From assembly GCA_012861695.1 (NCBI GenBank), contig JAAOOA010000456.1, forward strand, positions 1-64,000: a DNA stretch of 64,000 bases. Direction: 5' to 3'. Origin of the DNA: Trematomus loennbergii. Taxonomy: Eukaryota > Chordata > Actinopteri > Perciformes > Nototheniidae. Under the pieces are notes generated by a model that was not told the origin of the DNA, searched no databases, and saw only the letters and a list, made by a program, of their open reading frames with translations. Of the stretch, positions 1 to 11,933 are shown piece by piece (position 1 is the first letter of the stretch; every line of letters starts with the position of its first letter). Both the position numbers and the translations under genes were made by a program.

Positions 1-2845
1 GTTCTGTTGCTATCTCTCTTAAGGAGGAGCAGCTTGGGTTCTGCTGCTATCTCTCTGAAGGAGGGGCAGCTTGGGTTCTGCTGCTATCTCTCTTGAGGAG
101 GGGCAGCTTGGGTTCTGCTGCTATCTCTCTTAAGGAGGGGCAGCTTGGGTTCTGCTGCTATCTCTCTTTAGGAGGAGCAGCTTGGGTTCTGCTGCTATCT
201 CTCTTTAGGAGGAGCAGCTTGGGTTCTGCTGCTATCTCTCTTGAGGAGGAGCAGCTTGGGTTCTGTTGCTATATCTCTTAAGGAGGAGCAGCTTGGGTTC
301 TGCTGCTATCTCTCTGAAGGAGGGGCAGCTTGGGTTCTGCTGCTATCTCTCTTGAGGAGGGGCAGCTTGGGTTCTGCTGCTATCTCTCTTAAGGAGGGGC
401 AGCTTGGGTTCTGCTGCTATCTCTCTTTAGGAGGAGCAGCTTGGGTTCTGCTGCTATCTCTCTTTAGGAGGAGCAGCTTGGGTTCTGCTGCTATCTTCTT
501 AAGGAGGGGCAGCTTGGTTTCTGCTGCTATCTCTCTTGAGGAGGGGCAGCTTGGGTTCTGCTGCTATCTCTCTTAAGGAGGGGCAGCTTGGGTTCTGCTG
601 CTATCTCTCTTAAGGAGGAGCAGCTTGGGTTCTGCTGCTATCTCTCTTAAGGAGGAGCAGCTTGGGTTCTGCTGCTATCTCTCTGAAGGAGGAGCAGCTT
701 GGGTTCTGCTGCTATCTCTCTGAAGGAGGAGCAGCTTGGGTTCTGCTGCTATCTCTCTTAAGAGGAACAGCTTGGGTTCTGCTGCTATCTCTCTTTAGGA
801 GGGGCAGCTTGGGTTCTGCTGCTATCTCTCTGAAGGAGGAGCAGCTTGGGTTCTGCTGCTATCTCTTAAGGAGGAACAGCTTGGGTTCTGCTGCTATCTC
901 TCTTTAGGAGGGGCAGCTTGGGTTCTGCTGCTATCTCTCTTAAGGAGGAGCAGCTTGGGTTCTGCTGCTATCTCTCTTGAGGAGGGGCAGCTTGGGTTCT
1001 GCTGCTATCTCTCTTAAGGAGGAACAGCTTGGGTTCTGCTGCTATCTCTCTTAAGGAGGGGCAGCTTGGGTTCTGCTGCTATCTCTCTTAAGGAGGGGCA
1101 GCTTGGGTTCTGCTGCTATCTCTCTTAAGGAGGGCAGCTTGGGTTCTGCTGCTATCTCTCTTAAGGAGGAGCAGCTTGGGTTCTGCTGCTATCTCTCTGA
1201 AGGAGGGGCAGCTTGGGTTCTGCTGCTATCTCTCTTAAGGAGGAGCAGCTTGGGTTTCTGCTGCTATCTCTCTTAAGGAGGGGCAGCTTGGGTTCTGCTG
1301 CTATCTCTCTGAGGGAGGGGCAGCTTGGGTTCTGCTGCTATCTCTCTTAAGGAGGAGCAGCTTGGGTTTGCTGCTATCTCTCTTAAGGAGGAGCAGCGTG
1401 GGTTCTGCTGCTATCTCTCTTAAGGAGGAGCAGCTTGGGTTCTGCTGCTATCTCTCTTAAGGAGGAGCAGCTTGGGTTCTGCTGCTATCTCTCTTAAGGA
1501 GGGGCAGCTTGGGTTCTGCTGCTATCTCTCTTAAGGAGGAGCAGCTTGGGTTCTGCTGCTATCTCTCTTAAGGAGGAGCAGCTTGGGTTCTGCTGCTATC
1601 TCTCTTAAGGAGGGGCAGCTTGGGTTCTGCTGCTATCTCTCTTAAGGAGGGGCAGCTTGGGTTCTGCTGCTATCTCTCTTAAGGAGGAGCAGCTTGGGTT
1701 CTGCTGCTATCTCTCTGGAGGAGGGGCAGCTTGGGTTTCTGCTGCTATCTCTCTTAAGGAGGGGCAGCTTGGGTTCTGCTGCTATCTCTCTTGAGGAGGG
1801 GCAGCTTGGGTTCTGCTGCTATCTCTCTGAAGGAGGGGCAGCTTGGTTTCTGCTGCTATCTCTCTTAAGGAGGGGCAGCTTGGTTTCTGCTGCTATCTCT
1901 CTTAAGGAGGAGCAGCTTGGTTCTGCTGCTTCTCTCTGGAGGAGGGGGCAGCTTGGGTTCTGCTGCTATCTCTCTTAAGGAGGGGCAGCTTGGGTTCTGC
2001 TGCTATCTCTCTTAAGGAGGGGCAGCTTGGGTTCTGCTGCTATCTCTCTTAAGGAGGGGCAGCTTGGGTTCTGCTGCTATCTCTCTTGAGGAGGAGCAGC
2101 TTGGTTCTGCTGCTATCTCTCTTGAGGAGGGGCAGCTTGGGTTCTGCTGCTATCTCTCTTAAGGAGGGGCAGCTTGGGTTCTGCTGCTATCTCTCTTAAG
2201 GAGGGGCAGCTTGGGTTCTGCTGCTATCTCTCTGAAGGAGGAGCAGCTTGGGTTCTGCTGCTATCTCTCTGAAGGAGGGCAGCTTGGGTTCTGCTGCTAT
2301 CTCTCTTAAGGAGGAGCAGCTTGGGTTCTGCTGCTATCTCTCTTAAGGAGGGGCAGCTTGGGTTCTGCTGCTATCTCTCTGAAGGAGGGCAGCTTGGGTT
2401 CTGCTGCTATCTCTCTTGAGGAGGAGCAGCTTGGGTTCTGTTTGCTATCTCTCTTAAGGAGGAGCAGCTTGGGTTCTGCTGCTATCTCTCTGAAGGAGGG
2501 GCAGCTTGGGTTCTGCTGCTATCTCTCTTAAGGAGGGGCAGCTTGGGTTCTGCTGCTATCTCTCTTAGGAGGAGCAGCTTGGGTTCTGCTGCTATCTCTC
2601 TTTAGGAGGAGCAGCTTGGGTTCTGCCTGCTATCTCTCTTAAGGAGGGGCAGCTTGGTTTCTGCTGCTATCTCTCTTGAGGAGGGGCAGCGGGGTTCTGC
2701 TGCTATCTCTCTTAAGGAGGGGCAGCTTGGGTTCTGCTGCTATCTCTCTTAAGGAGGAGCAGCTTGGGTTCTGCTGCTATCTCTCTTAAGGAGGAGCAGC
2801 TTGGGTTCTGCTGCTATCTCTCTTGAGGAGAGATCTTCTTTCCTA
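1..2845. repeat. 37-bp minisatellite, about 77 copies, open at left edge
   Basis: Tandem array of a 37-bp unit built around AGCAGCTTGGGTTCTGCTG followed by CTATCTCTCTTAAGGAGG. Units differ mainly at the TTAAGG/TGAAGG/TTTAGG/TTGAGG position and at GAGCAGC/GGGCAGC. The unit is not a multiple of 3, so the open frames across it have no coding meaning. The array starts before the window, so its true length is unknown. It lies in the mtrex intron upstream of the first exon seen here. A rare variant, TTCTGTTGCTAT, occurs at about 1 and again at about 260, which marks a 259-bp (7-unit) higher-order repeat near the left edge. Confidence 0.97.
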
Positions 2846-3675
2846 TGGACGAGAGCTCTAGTTAGATTCAGGGTCCATATTGTTTAGTCTCACTGATGAA
2901 GAATGTTGATTATTTCCCTCTGAACTAGTTAAAACCTTGAGCTGCAGAAAGAGGTTTGGTATCCTCTGAGTCAACTCGTGACACACCACCTGTCTCGTGA
3001 ATTCTCCGGCCGTAACTCCAAATAAACCGTCAGTGTTTGCCATCGAAGCTCCAGCTCTCCTCGTGCCTCTCTGAGTCCTGTCTCCAATTGCTTCAGAAGT
3101 TTCCCCCCCACAGCAGCCCAGCTCGATGAGGGGGGGGGGGGGGGGGGGGTACATGTTGTCAGATTGAGGACAACATTCACCAGGAGAGTTTTCTTGACTA
3201 ATAGAATGAATTGTGGGGGTTGGAGCGTAGACTTTCCCACTTTCAATTTGAAGGACCACCCTACTATATATATATAAAAATATTGACAAGATCTAAATAC
3301 ACACACACACACACACACACATACTTTTATTTGTGTAGTACTCAAACCCTCCAGTAGTTAAAGACCTTATACATCGTTTGACATGGAGAAAAGGTCATAT
3401 TCTTTTTAAAATATGGCAAAAATGGACACAATTGATATTTTTGTGTAATTATCTACTGCTGACCTCATATTTATAGTTTATTTATTCAATTATTTTTTTG
3501 TTTATTTTTTATTTATTAGCAACTTTCACATTTTGATTAATATAAAAAAATATATATATTTTATTTTTTTCAATTTTTTTGATGTATTTCAATTTGAACT
3601 ATTATTTGTTTTTTTTAAACTTGTCTGAAAACCCGTCTGTAAATCACTACTCTATCTCTTTTCTTTTGCGTGCAG
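2846..3675 (+). other. mtrex: mtrex intron, 3' part
   Basis: Non-coding sequence between the minisatellite and the first mtrex exon. It contains a run of 20 G at 3130-3149, a short CA array at about 3300-3321 and an AT-rich tract at 3440-3620. It ends in a pyrimidine-rich stretch and the AG acceptor at 3674-3675. I see no gene in it. Confidence 0.8.
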
Positions 3676-3864
3676 GAGGTGCAGAAGCGTTTCCCGGACG
3701 GCGTTCCTCTGCTGGATCCCGTGGACGACATGGGCATCAAAGACCCGGCGCTGAAGAAGGTGATCCAGAAGGTCGAGGCCTTCGAGCACCGCATGTACTC
3801 CCACCCTCTGCACAGCGACCCCAACCTGGAGGCCGTGTACTCGCTCTGTGAGAAGAAAGCTGTG
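3676..3864 (+). CDS. mtrex: mtrex (MTR4/SKIV2L2) exon: arch region, first exon in window
   Basis: First of seven exons encoding the last ~278 residues of MTREX, the nuclear DExH-box RNA helicase that feeds RNA to the exosome as part of the TRAMP-like, NEXT and PAXT assemblies. The exon starts after TGCAG, encodes EVQKRFPDGVPLLDP and then KKVIQKVEAFEHRMYSHPLH, and ends at GTG before a GTGAGA donor (phase 0). These stretches match the vertebrate protein closely from memory. The family is about 1,040 residues long, so the helicase core lies upstream of the window. This exon covers the returning part of the arch/stalk. All seven exons join in frame (189+164+106+57+163+105+53 nt) with no break. 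I take the gene to be functional. Confidence 0.96.
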
Positions 3865-4094
3865 GTGAGAAAAACGTACCTTTTAAAGGGGCCCTTTAAT
3901 ACCCCTGAAACACCTCCATTGAACTCCTTTGTTTAGTTCCGGAACATAGTGACATCACTGTGTCATACTGTGCTCCTATTGGCTAGCCCTCCCCCAACAC
4001 ATATTGATGTGATCTCTAGAGGCTGACAGATCACAACTACCAGTCAGAGCAGATCACTATTATTATTATTATTCATTTAATAATAATTATTAGT

Positions 4095-4350
4095 AGGGGA
4101 TGAGTCCTTACCCCAAGTGAAGGAGGGCACCTAGTAAGGATGCCACCTGGGCGCCTTCCTAGGGAGGTGTTCCAGGCACGTCCAGCTGGGAGGAGACCGA
4201 GGGGTAGACCTAGGACCAGGTGGAGGGATTATATCTCTTCTCTGGCCTTGGGACCCCCCAGTCAGAGCTGGTTGATGAGGGGAAAGGAACGTTTGGGTCT
4301 CTCTGCTGGAACTGATACCTCCGAGACCTGACCACGGAGAAGCGGGAGAA
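4095..4350 (+). mobile_element. LINE 3'-end fragment (RTE/Rex3-like)
   Basis: Encodes a short stretch with GRPRTRWRDYISSLA, the typical C-terminal tail of fish RTE/Rex3-type reverse transcriptase proteins. It is followed by GAAGCGGGAGAAGATGGATA, like the usual 3' tail ending in a GATG-type repeat. Only the last ~80 codons remain, with frame changes. It lies in the mtrex intron after the first exon. Family assignment is from memory; the broader label LINE is safer than Rex3. Confidence 0.6.
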
Positions 4351-5604
4351 GATGGATATTTATTAGTAGTTTTTTAATTTATTCATTCATTATTTTTTAT
4401 ATACAAATTCCAAGAATAATTAAAAATAACATGTTATTCAGTTTTTATGGGTCGAAAATTGACTTCTAGGTCCTAATTTTATATATTATCTTTTTTTGCA
4501 TTTCAGTCGAAGGTGTTTTAAATGTACAGATTATACATGTATGTGTAACTTAGCTGAAGGTAATAAACAACAGTGTTTTAATGAGAGCTGAAACAATTAT
4601 CTCTGTAGCCAATAGGACACTAATTGCCTATTTTATTTAAAAACAAATGAACAGTTTCGTGTAAATATCAGCTGTTTTTTCTGAGGTACTTTACTGACTG
4701 TTTTTGGAGTTTTTAGATATAGTTTTGAGACAAATCTACCTCCATAGAAAATGTAATGTCAACCCTCTCACACACACACAGTGGGTTTTGTTAATGTTTA
4801 ATTATTAATTACTTATTTTATTTGCTACCTTTTGTTAGATTACAATCTGTGACCTTCAGTTGTCTTTCCTGCCAGACGTGTCGGCCTCAGCTTTGAATAT
4901 CTTTACAGACAAACACAGGGAGAGAGCGAGGGCATTGTTCATGCAGCGCCTCGCCCTCAGGTCAGATCAGAGGAAAAAACGTCTCATAAAGCAAGGGGAT
5001 CTATTCTTGGGATATTGAACCAACAGAGCAGTCACTGAGTCTCTTCTACTCGGGGTCCGGCACAGAAAGACGGCAAAAGGCCAACTGGTGTTTTCAAGAA
5101 ATGAACCAAAACACATTCATTAATAATTCAAACCAACCAAAAACAGCCATATGTTGTTTAAAATGTTACTATTATTGCTGCTATTCTTTTTTAATGTAAT
5201 ATTATTATTATATATTTTAGGTATTTTTTTTTAATTGTATTTTCTATTAAAACATTTATTTTTATTTAGTGCTATTTTTATTTTTAATGTAATATTATTA
5301 TTATTATATATTTGTAGGTATTTTTTTTTAATTGTATTTTCTATTAAAACATTTATTTTTTATTTAGTGCTATTTTCTTTTTTTATATTTGTATGTAAAA
5401 AAAAAAATTTTTTTGACGTGATATTTTTTGTATTTTATACATTTTTTAACATATATAACTTGTTTTCTAGGCTTTTTAGTGAAGCTTTAAATATTTTATA
5501 TATGTGTATATATATAAACAATATTGAATATAGCCAAATAACCAAAAAGAAAAACAGTGTTTAGAAACCACATTGCTTCACTTATAAAGATTGGATGAAC
5601 CCCA
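4351..5604 (+). other. mtrex: mtrex intron, AT-rich
   Basis: No gene seen. Long T-rich and A-rich tracts occur around 5150-5520, including a near-direct duplication of a ~110-bp T-rich block (5215-5285 against 5310-5375). Confidence 0.7.
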
Positions 5605-5692
5605 TCACACACGCACACACACACACACACACGCACACGCACACGCACACGCACACGCACACGCACACGCACACGCACACACACACACACAC
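5605..5692. repeat. CA/CG-containing microsatellite
   Basis: Alternating ACACAC and repeated ACGC steps. The pure purine-pyrimidine alternation, with CG steps every 6 bases, is a classic potential Z-DNA sequence. Confidence 0.9.
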
Positions 5693-5997
5693 TCTCACTC
5701 TGTACTCAGCCTGCAGTGATGACTTGATGAAATTATAGTTTATAATTGGATTTGGCAGTAAGTAGGAACTCCTGATGTTCCCGTCTGGTGTGATGAGGTT
5801 CATCCGACCTGTGGTTCCTCAACAACAACAACAACACATATTTTTTAAAGTTTTTTTACCATTTTATTCTCAGATTGTATCCACTTTTCTCCCTCATAAA
5901 TGCACCATTTGAATTATGGATATCCTGATCATTTAATTACAATGTTTAGCAACCATTTCTCCAAAAGTGTGCTTGATTTGCAACTTCAATCCTAAAA

Positions 5998-7274
5998 ACC
6001 CAAATACCTGTACTTTCTACTTCTCACATGTTGAACACAAATACCTGTACTTTCTACTTCTACATGTTGAACACAAATACCTGTACTTTCTACTTCTTAC
6101 ATGTTGAACACAAATACCTGTACTTTCTACTTCTTACATGTTGAACCAAATACCTGTACTTTCTACTTCTTACATGTTGAACACAAATACCTGTACTTTC
6201 TACTTCTTACATGTTGAACACAAATACCTGTACTTTCTACTTCTTACATGTTGAACACAAATACCTGTACTTTCTACTTCTTACATGTTGAACACAAATA
6301 CCTGTACTTTCTACTTCTTACATGTTGAACACAAATACCTGTACTTTCTACTTCTTACATGTTGAACACAAATACCTGTACTTTCTACTTCTTACATGTT
6401 GAACACAAATACCTGTACTTTCTACTTCTTACATGTTGAACACAAATACCTGTACTTTCTACTTCTTACATGTTGAACACAAATACCTGTACTTTCTACT
6501 TCTTACATGTTGAACACAAATACCTGTACTTTCTACTTCTTACATGTTGAACCAAATACCTGTACTTTCTACTTCTTACATGTTGAACACAAATACCTGT
6601 ACTTTCTACTTCTTACATGTTGAACCAAATACCTGTACTTTCTACTTCTTACATGTTGAACCAAATACCTGTACTTTCTACTTCTTACATGTTGAACACA
6701 AATACCTGTACTTTCTACTTCTTACATGTTGAACCAAATACCTGTACTTTCTACTTCTTACATGTTGAAACAAATACCTGTACTTTCTACTTCTTACATG
6801 TTGAACCAAATACCTGTACTTTCTACTTCTTACATGTTGAACACAAATACCTGTACTTTCTACTTCTTACATGTTGAACCAAATACCTGTACTTTCTACT
6901 TCTTACATGTTGAACCAAATACCTGTACTTTCTACTTCTTACATGTTGAACACAAATACCTGTACTTTCTACTTCTTACATGTTGAACCAAATACCTGTA
7001 CTTTCTACTTCTTACATGTTGAACACAAATACCTGTACTTTCTACTTCTTACATGTTGAACCAAATACCTGTACTTTCTACTTCTTACATGTTGAACCAA
7101 ATACCTGTACTTTCTACTTCTTACATGTTGAACACAAATACCTGTACTTTCTACTTCTTACATGTTGAACACAAATACCTGTACTTTCTACTTCTTACAT
7201 GTTGAACACAAATACCTGTACTTTCTACTTCTTACATGTTGAACCAAATACCTGTACTTTCTACTTCTCACATT
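5998..7274. repeat. 36/37-bp minisatellite, about 35 copies
   Basis: Tandem unit ACACAAATACCTGTACTTTC plus TACTTCTTACATGTTGA (37 bp), with a 36-bp variant reading GAACCAAATAC instead of GAACACAAATAC. The two lengths are interspersed, giving recurring 109-bp (37+36+36) blocks. The array lies in the mtrex intron about 450 bp upstream of the exon at 7725. A shorter array of the same unit is at 48,987-49,468. Confidence 0.97.
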
Positions 7275-7690
7275 TCCCAAACAGGCTGGTTCCTTTAGTT
7301 TGAATGTGTGTTTGGTGGCGTGATCATTATTATTTAGAGTCATTGCGTGCCTATTGATTTGAACACGATCCGTGTATCCATCATTTCCTGGTCTTCTCTA
7401 AAGAAGAGGGACCAATGAAAACGTTGTCATGTTGCCGTTGTTCAGCATGGAAACATTCATTAGCTAACAATGACATTATTGTTCTATTAATATAAAGGGA
7501 GGTCAGGTACTCTTTAAAACAGCTGCTAGTTATGGGTACTTTTTACTGAAGTACATTTCAAAGCCCTCTTTACTTTACTTGAGTAAAGAAGTTTAGTCAG
7601 TACTTCTACTTTCACCAGAGTATTTTTAAACACGAGTATCTGTACTTCTACTTGAGTAAAGGATGTGTGTACTTCTTGCCATCTCTGTTT
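7275..7690 (+). repeat. Dispersed repeat flank, copy 1 (copy 2 at 49,467)
   Basis: About 415 bp beginning CCCAAACAGGCTGGTTCC and ending near GGATGTGTGTACTTCTTGCC. It is nearly identical to 49,467-49,880, and both copies follow an array of the same minisatellite. The terminal part has stacked ACTTGAGTAAAG and TACTTCTACTT motifs, which resemble the end of the fish repeat at 34,360, 52,085 and 62,420. It is probably a non-autonomous transposon carrying an internal tandem array, though no terminal inverted repeats were confirmed. Confidence 0.75.
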
Positions 7691-7724
7691 CCAGCACGTA
7701 AAGGGTTTTAAATGTGTGTTTCAG

Positions 7725-7888
7725 ATTGCAGCAGATGTCCGTACGGCTAAGAGAGAGCTGAAGAAGGCGCGCACCGTGCTGCAGATGGACAAACTGAAGT
7801 GTAGGAAGAGAGTCCTGCGACGCCTCGGATTCGCCAGTCCGTCCGACGTCATCGAGATGAAAGGACGCGTGGCCTGTGAGATCAGCAG
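7725..7888 (+). CDS. mtrex: mtrex exon: end of arch, start of C-terminal bundle
   Basis: Follows TTTCAG and ends before GTAGAG. It encodes TAKRELKKARTVLQMDKLKC, then RRLGFASPSDVIEMKGRVAC and EIS. The phase-2 end is completed by the next exon (AG|C). It covers the descending arch helix and the entry to the DSHCT (exosome-helicase C-terminal) domain. Confidence 0.96.
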
Positions 7889-8216
7889 GTAGAGGAGGAA
7901 TACACACAATCTGAACATGAGTGCGTCTGTAATGATCATCAAGCCTTTTTAAAGCACAGACAGACGTGTCATTTTAGATTTCCACGTACAATGTTTGACA
8001 GAGAATGCTTTATTTTGAAGTGCAAGTATGTGTCTTTCTGCCCTTTCTCTTTCCTGTTATGATTTGAAATGATACGAGTATGTCGAGTGCATTTTCCCCG
8101 TCTTCTACCGTTCTTGTTGGAAACTGTTACAATAATATAAACGTTCAGTTTGGACTAGACTCGCTTTGTTCTTCACTCGAAGCTTTCATTACACAACACT
8201 TATTCCAACACCCACG

Positions 8217-8695
8217 TAGGGCTGCACGATATATCGTGTCGTGACGATAATCGCGATATGCGCGATATTCACTTTTTTTTTAGGACGTGCGATATTAAGT
8301 AGGCAAATTAACTCAAACACGTCATGTTACAATTATTTTGCTGCTTACTACAAAAGGAAAACTGGCGCGACAGGCTCTCATGTCAGGGGTCCTTGAGTGA
8401 GTGACAGCAACGTTTCATGTGTTTCTCCAGGGCAGTTCGGCGCTGCTAACCGAGCTAGCTCAGCTTGTTGCTCTGATAACTTAAGATCCAGAAGTCCGTG
8501 ACTAAAATCCTTCATCCGGTTAAATACAGTTGGAAAAATACCAATTGTATAGCATTGAAGTTCAAGAAAAATGGGTTGCGGACAAAGAAAACTGTCTTTT
8601 CTTCAATTCCTGTATTTTGTTCATATCGCAATATATATATATCGCAGGGGGAAGAAATATCGCAATGTCAGTTTTTTCTAATATCGTGCAGCGAT
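8217..8695. mobile_element. hAT-type MITE with 8-bp target duplication
   Basis: 479-bp element with terminal inverted repeats GCTGCACGATAT at both ends. It is flanked by the identical 8-bp sequence CACCCACG at 8209-8216 and 8696-8703, as expected of hAT target-site duplication. There is no transposase inside, so it is non-autonomous. It ends only 63 bp upstream of the next mtrex exon. Confidence 0.85.
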
Positions 8696-8758
8696 CACCC
8701 ACGCCACATTTCTTACTAAAGACCATTTTAATGAATGACATTCTGATTATTCTTCCAG

Positions 8759-8864
8759 CGGTGACGAGCTGCTGCTGACGGAGATGGTGTTTAACGGCCT
8801 TTTCAACGACCTGACGGTGGAACAATCCACGGCTCTGCTGTCCTGCTTCGTCTTCCAGGAGAAC
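8759..8864 (+). CDS. mtrex: mtrex exon: DSHCT domain
   Basis: Follows TCTTCCAG and ends before GTACGG. It encodes [20 protein letters not shown] and then SCFVFQEN. Helical-bundle sequence, in frame with both neighbours. Confidence 0.96.
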
Positions 8865-8905
8865 GTACGGAGAAACACACTCAAATAATCCCCTTTATCC
8901 TCCAC

Positions 8906-8931
8906 ACACACACACGCACACACACACACAC

Positions 8932-8969
<38 letters not shown>

Positions 8970-9012
8970 GCACACACACGCACACACACACACACACATA
9001 CATACATACATA
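8906..9012. repeat. CA microsatellite with interspersed ACAT and GCAC
   Basis: Two blocks of (CA)n joined by (CATA)n, starting 41 bp after the exon donor. Confidence 0.9.
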
Positions 9013-9402
9013 TTATATTCTCCTATTATGCAAAATCCTCTTCTTCATCAACATGTGTCCCCTCTCCCATCCACTTTATGATGTCATAACGATGTGTTGG
9101 CTTGTGTAACCATGAGCCAATCAGCAACCAAGGTAACCCCCCCCCCTTATCACCTGAATCTCCTCCTAGAGCACCATTGAGTTCTTTGTAACCAAATGTC
9201 TCTCAGAGGGGTGTGGGGAGGGGCTCCTTATTTCATCTAAAGTAACAGACAGAGAATCAGCACTTTGGAAACAGGGCTGAAACAGAGGGGATTATGGGTA
9301 ATGCTGCAATGATCTGTTTGGTGTTTCAGCCAATCAGAGACAGGCTCTGTATGTATCTGAGACCTGTGATATATTGATGAAGAACAGTATAATAAGGGAC
9401 CT
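9013..9402. mobile_element. Probable MITE (TATTATGC... family), degenerate
   Basis: Begins TCCTATTATGCAAAATCC and ends AGTATAATAAGGGACCTTTA. This is the pattern of the fish repeat also seen at 10,818, 18,184 and 20,078. The next element (9407) is inserted at its terminal TTAA. Confidence 0.55.
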
Positions 9403-9406
9403 TTAA

Positions 9407-10558
9407 CCTGTTACGCACGGCCCCCCCGGTACCGGGCGGATAAACGCATCATTTGCAGGAAACAACGTCTCAGGAATCTTAATATTTAATAAACTATGAA
9501 TGTTTTATATCCGTGTAACGGGAAGAAACTCAGCTAACTGATCTTTTTAATATTTTTTCTCCAAAAAAAAACCCCACAATGCTAACACTCAGCCTCTGAA
9601 TTAGCCACGAGCGAAAAAATGTAACCTAAAACGGCACTTAAACTCACAATAACTCCCTTATTTCTTATCCTAGATGCACAGCCAACCACTCGTTTTGGGT
9701 GTCCTGGAGACACAGAATCTAGTGGTGCCCACCTCAATACTCAGTGAGAAACATTTGCGACGCTATAAACGAAAGCGTACATCAGAACATATGGAGCTAG
9801 GTAGCTAGAAACGCTAACATGGCTTACCTTGGTCTTCAATGGCATTAAAACGATAAAAACGATGCTGCAGTTAATCCATAGGTTCATCCAATGTATCTGT
9901 GTCGTCTTTGAAATGATTTCTGATAATCCATAAGCAATAAAACTGCTTTTTCGTTTCCAAATGCCAGAGCTAGAAATAGGTCCACTCTGCTGCATATTTA
10001 CATGCGCGCAGCCCCCACCTTTTCTCTACACAACGTGTGTGTGGGGGCCTCCCCCTTCGATTCTATTGGCTCTAACGGTCAGAAAGAGGTGTCAACCATC
10101 AAATCGAGCAAGGGGGGCCAGAGATATGGAAAAAAAACATTTCACCCAAATCACCTCAGAGGTGGGGTGTTTTTGGCTAAACCTCTCTAAAAAGGTCAAA
10201 TGTCACTTGTTTTGCATCAATCCTGATACAGGGTACTTATTATATGTTGTACTTTGGATTCCTAAAGCTTTTAGTCTACTAACCCATCATCCAAGGGTAG
10301 TTTTCACTATCTGTAAAAAAGAATTTTTGGACGGACACTATAATTTACAGTTTTTTACTTTGTAAAATCTGAATTTTCTTTAAATAAAAAAACATCTATA
10401 TTGATTATGACACTTCTACATCCAACTCACAGATGTAACCTTGCTTTGATAAAAGAAATTATTCATATAATCCTTTTAGAAGTTAACTTGTAGTCATTTG
10501 TTTTGGGCATGTCATTTTCGAGCCTGAAACCTGAAAAACAGGCTTGGTGCTTAACAGG
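9407..10558. mobile_element. piggyBac-like non-autonomous transposon
   Basis: 1,152-bp element flanked on both sides by TTAA (9403-9406 and 10,559-10,562). Its ends are CCTGTTACGCACGG and, inverted, CCTGTTAAGCACCA. TTAA target duplication with CC... termini is the hallmark of piggyBac elements. No intact transposase is visible; the longest open frames are under 140 codons and not recognisable. Confidence 0.8.
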
Positions 10559-10703
10559 TTAAAGCATGTGTGTGTTCCTAATGAAGGCAGTGTCTTCTCG
10601 ATCATGCCTACAGTCTCTTTGGATAGCAGTAACTGCAGTTTAGAGAACAAACCACACGTTAGATATTTACTTTCACATTAATGATGTCCTTTTCCTCCTG
10701 CAG

Positions 10704-10760
10704 GCCAGTGAGATGCCGAAACTGACTGAAACACTAGCAGCTCCTCTGAGACAAATGCAG
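10704..10760 (+). CDS. mtrex: mtrex exon: 57-nt DSHCT micro-exon
   Basis: Follows CTCCTGCAG and ends before GTGAGA. It encodes ASEMPKLTETLAAPLRQMQ, matching the human SSEMPKLTEQLAGPLRQMQ. Phase 0 at both ends, 19 codons. Confidence 0.96.
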
Positions 10761-10817
10761 GTGAGACGACTGAAATCAAACATGTTTTCTGATGGTTTAA
10801 AGTCATAATTAGATCTT

Positions 10818-11742
10818 AAAGGTTCACCTATCAGGTCATTATGCATAAGGTCATTATGCAAAATGCACTTTTTGATGTCTTTTATACATAAATACGTGTC
10901 CTCGGTGTGTAAGGAGATGAAATGCATGGCCACATTTTGAGAAAAACACGATCATTGACATGTTTTTTATAAATCTGAGACCTATAATAAATGCCTAAGA
11001 ACAGAGTGTAATAGCGTGGTGCAGTCCTAAAACCAGGAAGTGAGTTAGCATTTCACCACTTCCTGTTCCCTGGTCTCAGAGCCAATGGGATCTCTCCATA
11101 GGATTTAGGAAGATAGCTGAAATAAGGTCTGTGGTTGAGACACATTGAAGAGACGGATCACGTTTGTTCTAGGACATTAAATCCATCAGCAGTGACCCCA
11201 CTGGTGATTTCTGAAGAGTTGACGTGTCTGAAAAGCGATGGTTGTTACCAAGTGGCTGAATAGGACTACAGAAGTCGTGGAGGCCGTTGTACGTCATTAC
11301 GCCGAACACGTGAACACTCCTCTAAGTAGTTTCTGTTCTGCTTGAAAGCAAGTCCCTGCCTCCTGCTAACTGTTCAAACAAACACTTCAACTCGAACCAT
11401 TTAGAATCTGTGTGTTTGAATATGGATCTGAAGTTGGCGTGACGTTGACGTCGTGCTGCTGGACTCGGCTGTAGTTCCTTTATAGCACTACGTTAGCATT
11501 TTGCTGCTAGCGATTAGATTTATGATTAGAAAATGATAAAAGTAGGGTAGACACGTGGAGATTATCCGACTGAACAAAACGTGCATTATCAAACATGTTA
11601 GTTTTCCACAGACCTTATTTTTTACAATATTCCAAAACCCTATGGAGAAATCCCGTTGCTTTTTTGGCCGCGTTACCAGCAGCTTCCTTCAGGGTCGGCC
11701 TACACAAATACGTCATCACTGCCCCGCTCTATAGGGTACCTT
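10818..11742. mobile_element. MITE-like repeat in mtrex intron
   Basis: Begins TTAAAGGTTCACCTATCAGG and ends TATAGGGTACCTTTAA, giving approximate terminal inverted repeats. Its contents (CATTATGCAAAATGCACTTT, GAGAAAAACACGATC) are shared with the elements at 18,184 and 20,078. The ends are diverged and may bracket more than one insertion. Confidence 0.55.
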
Positions 11743-11770
11743 TAATGTGATTGCTGTTGTTTCTGTGCAG

Positions 11771-11933
11771 GAGTGTGCAAAGCGCATAGCGAAGGTTTCT
11801 GCGGACGCCAAGCTGGAAGTGGACGAGGAGACGTACCTGAACCAGTTCAAGCCTCACCTGATGGACGTGGTGTTCGCCTGGGCCAACGGGGCCACCTTCG
11901 CTCAGATCTGCAAGATGACCGACGTCTTCGAAG
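11771..11933 (+). CDS. mtrex: mtrex exon: DSHCT domain
   Basis: Follows TTCTGTGCAG and ends before GTCCGT, phase 1. It encodes ECAKRIAKVSADAKLEVDEE, then FKPHLMDVVFAWANGATFAQ and ICKMTDVFE. The stretch up to MTDVFEG is close to invariant in the family. Confidence 0.96.

Noticed and set aside
1..2845. Possible CRISPR-like array at the left edge
   Set aside because: Units are contiguous 37-mers with no unique spacers, in a vertebrate intron; it is a minisatellite.
2858..3345. Two overlapping - strand frames of 124-143 codons
   Set aside because: They run through the CA and poly-G tracts, lack family resemblance and lie inside an mtrex intron.
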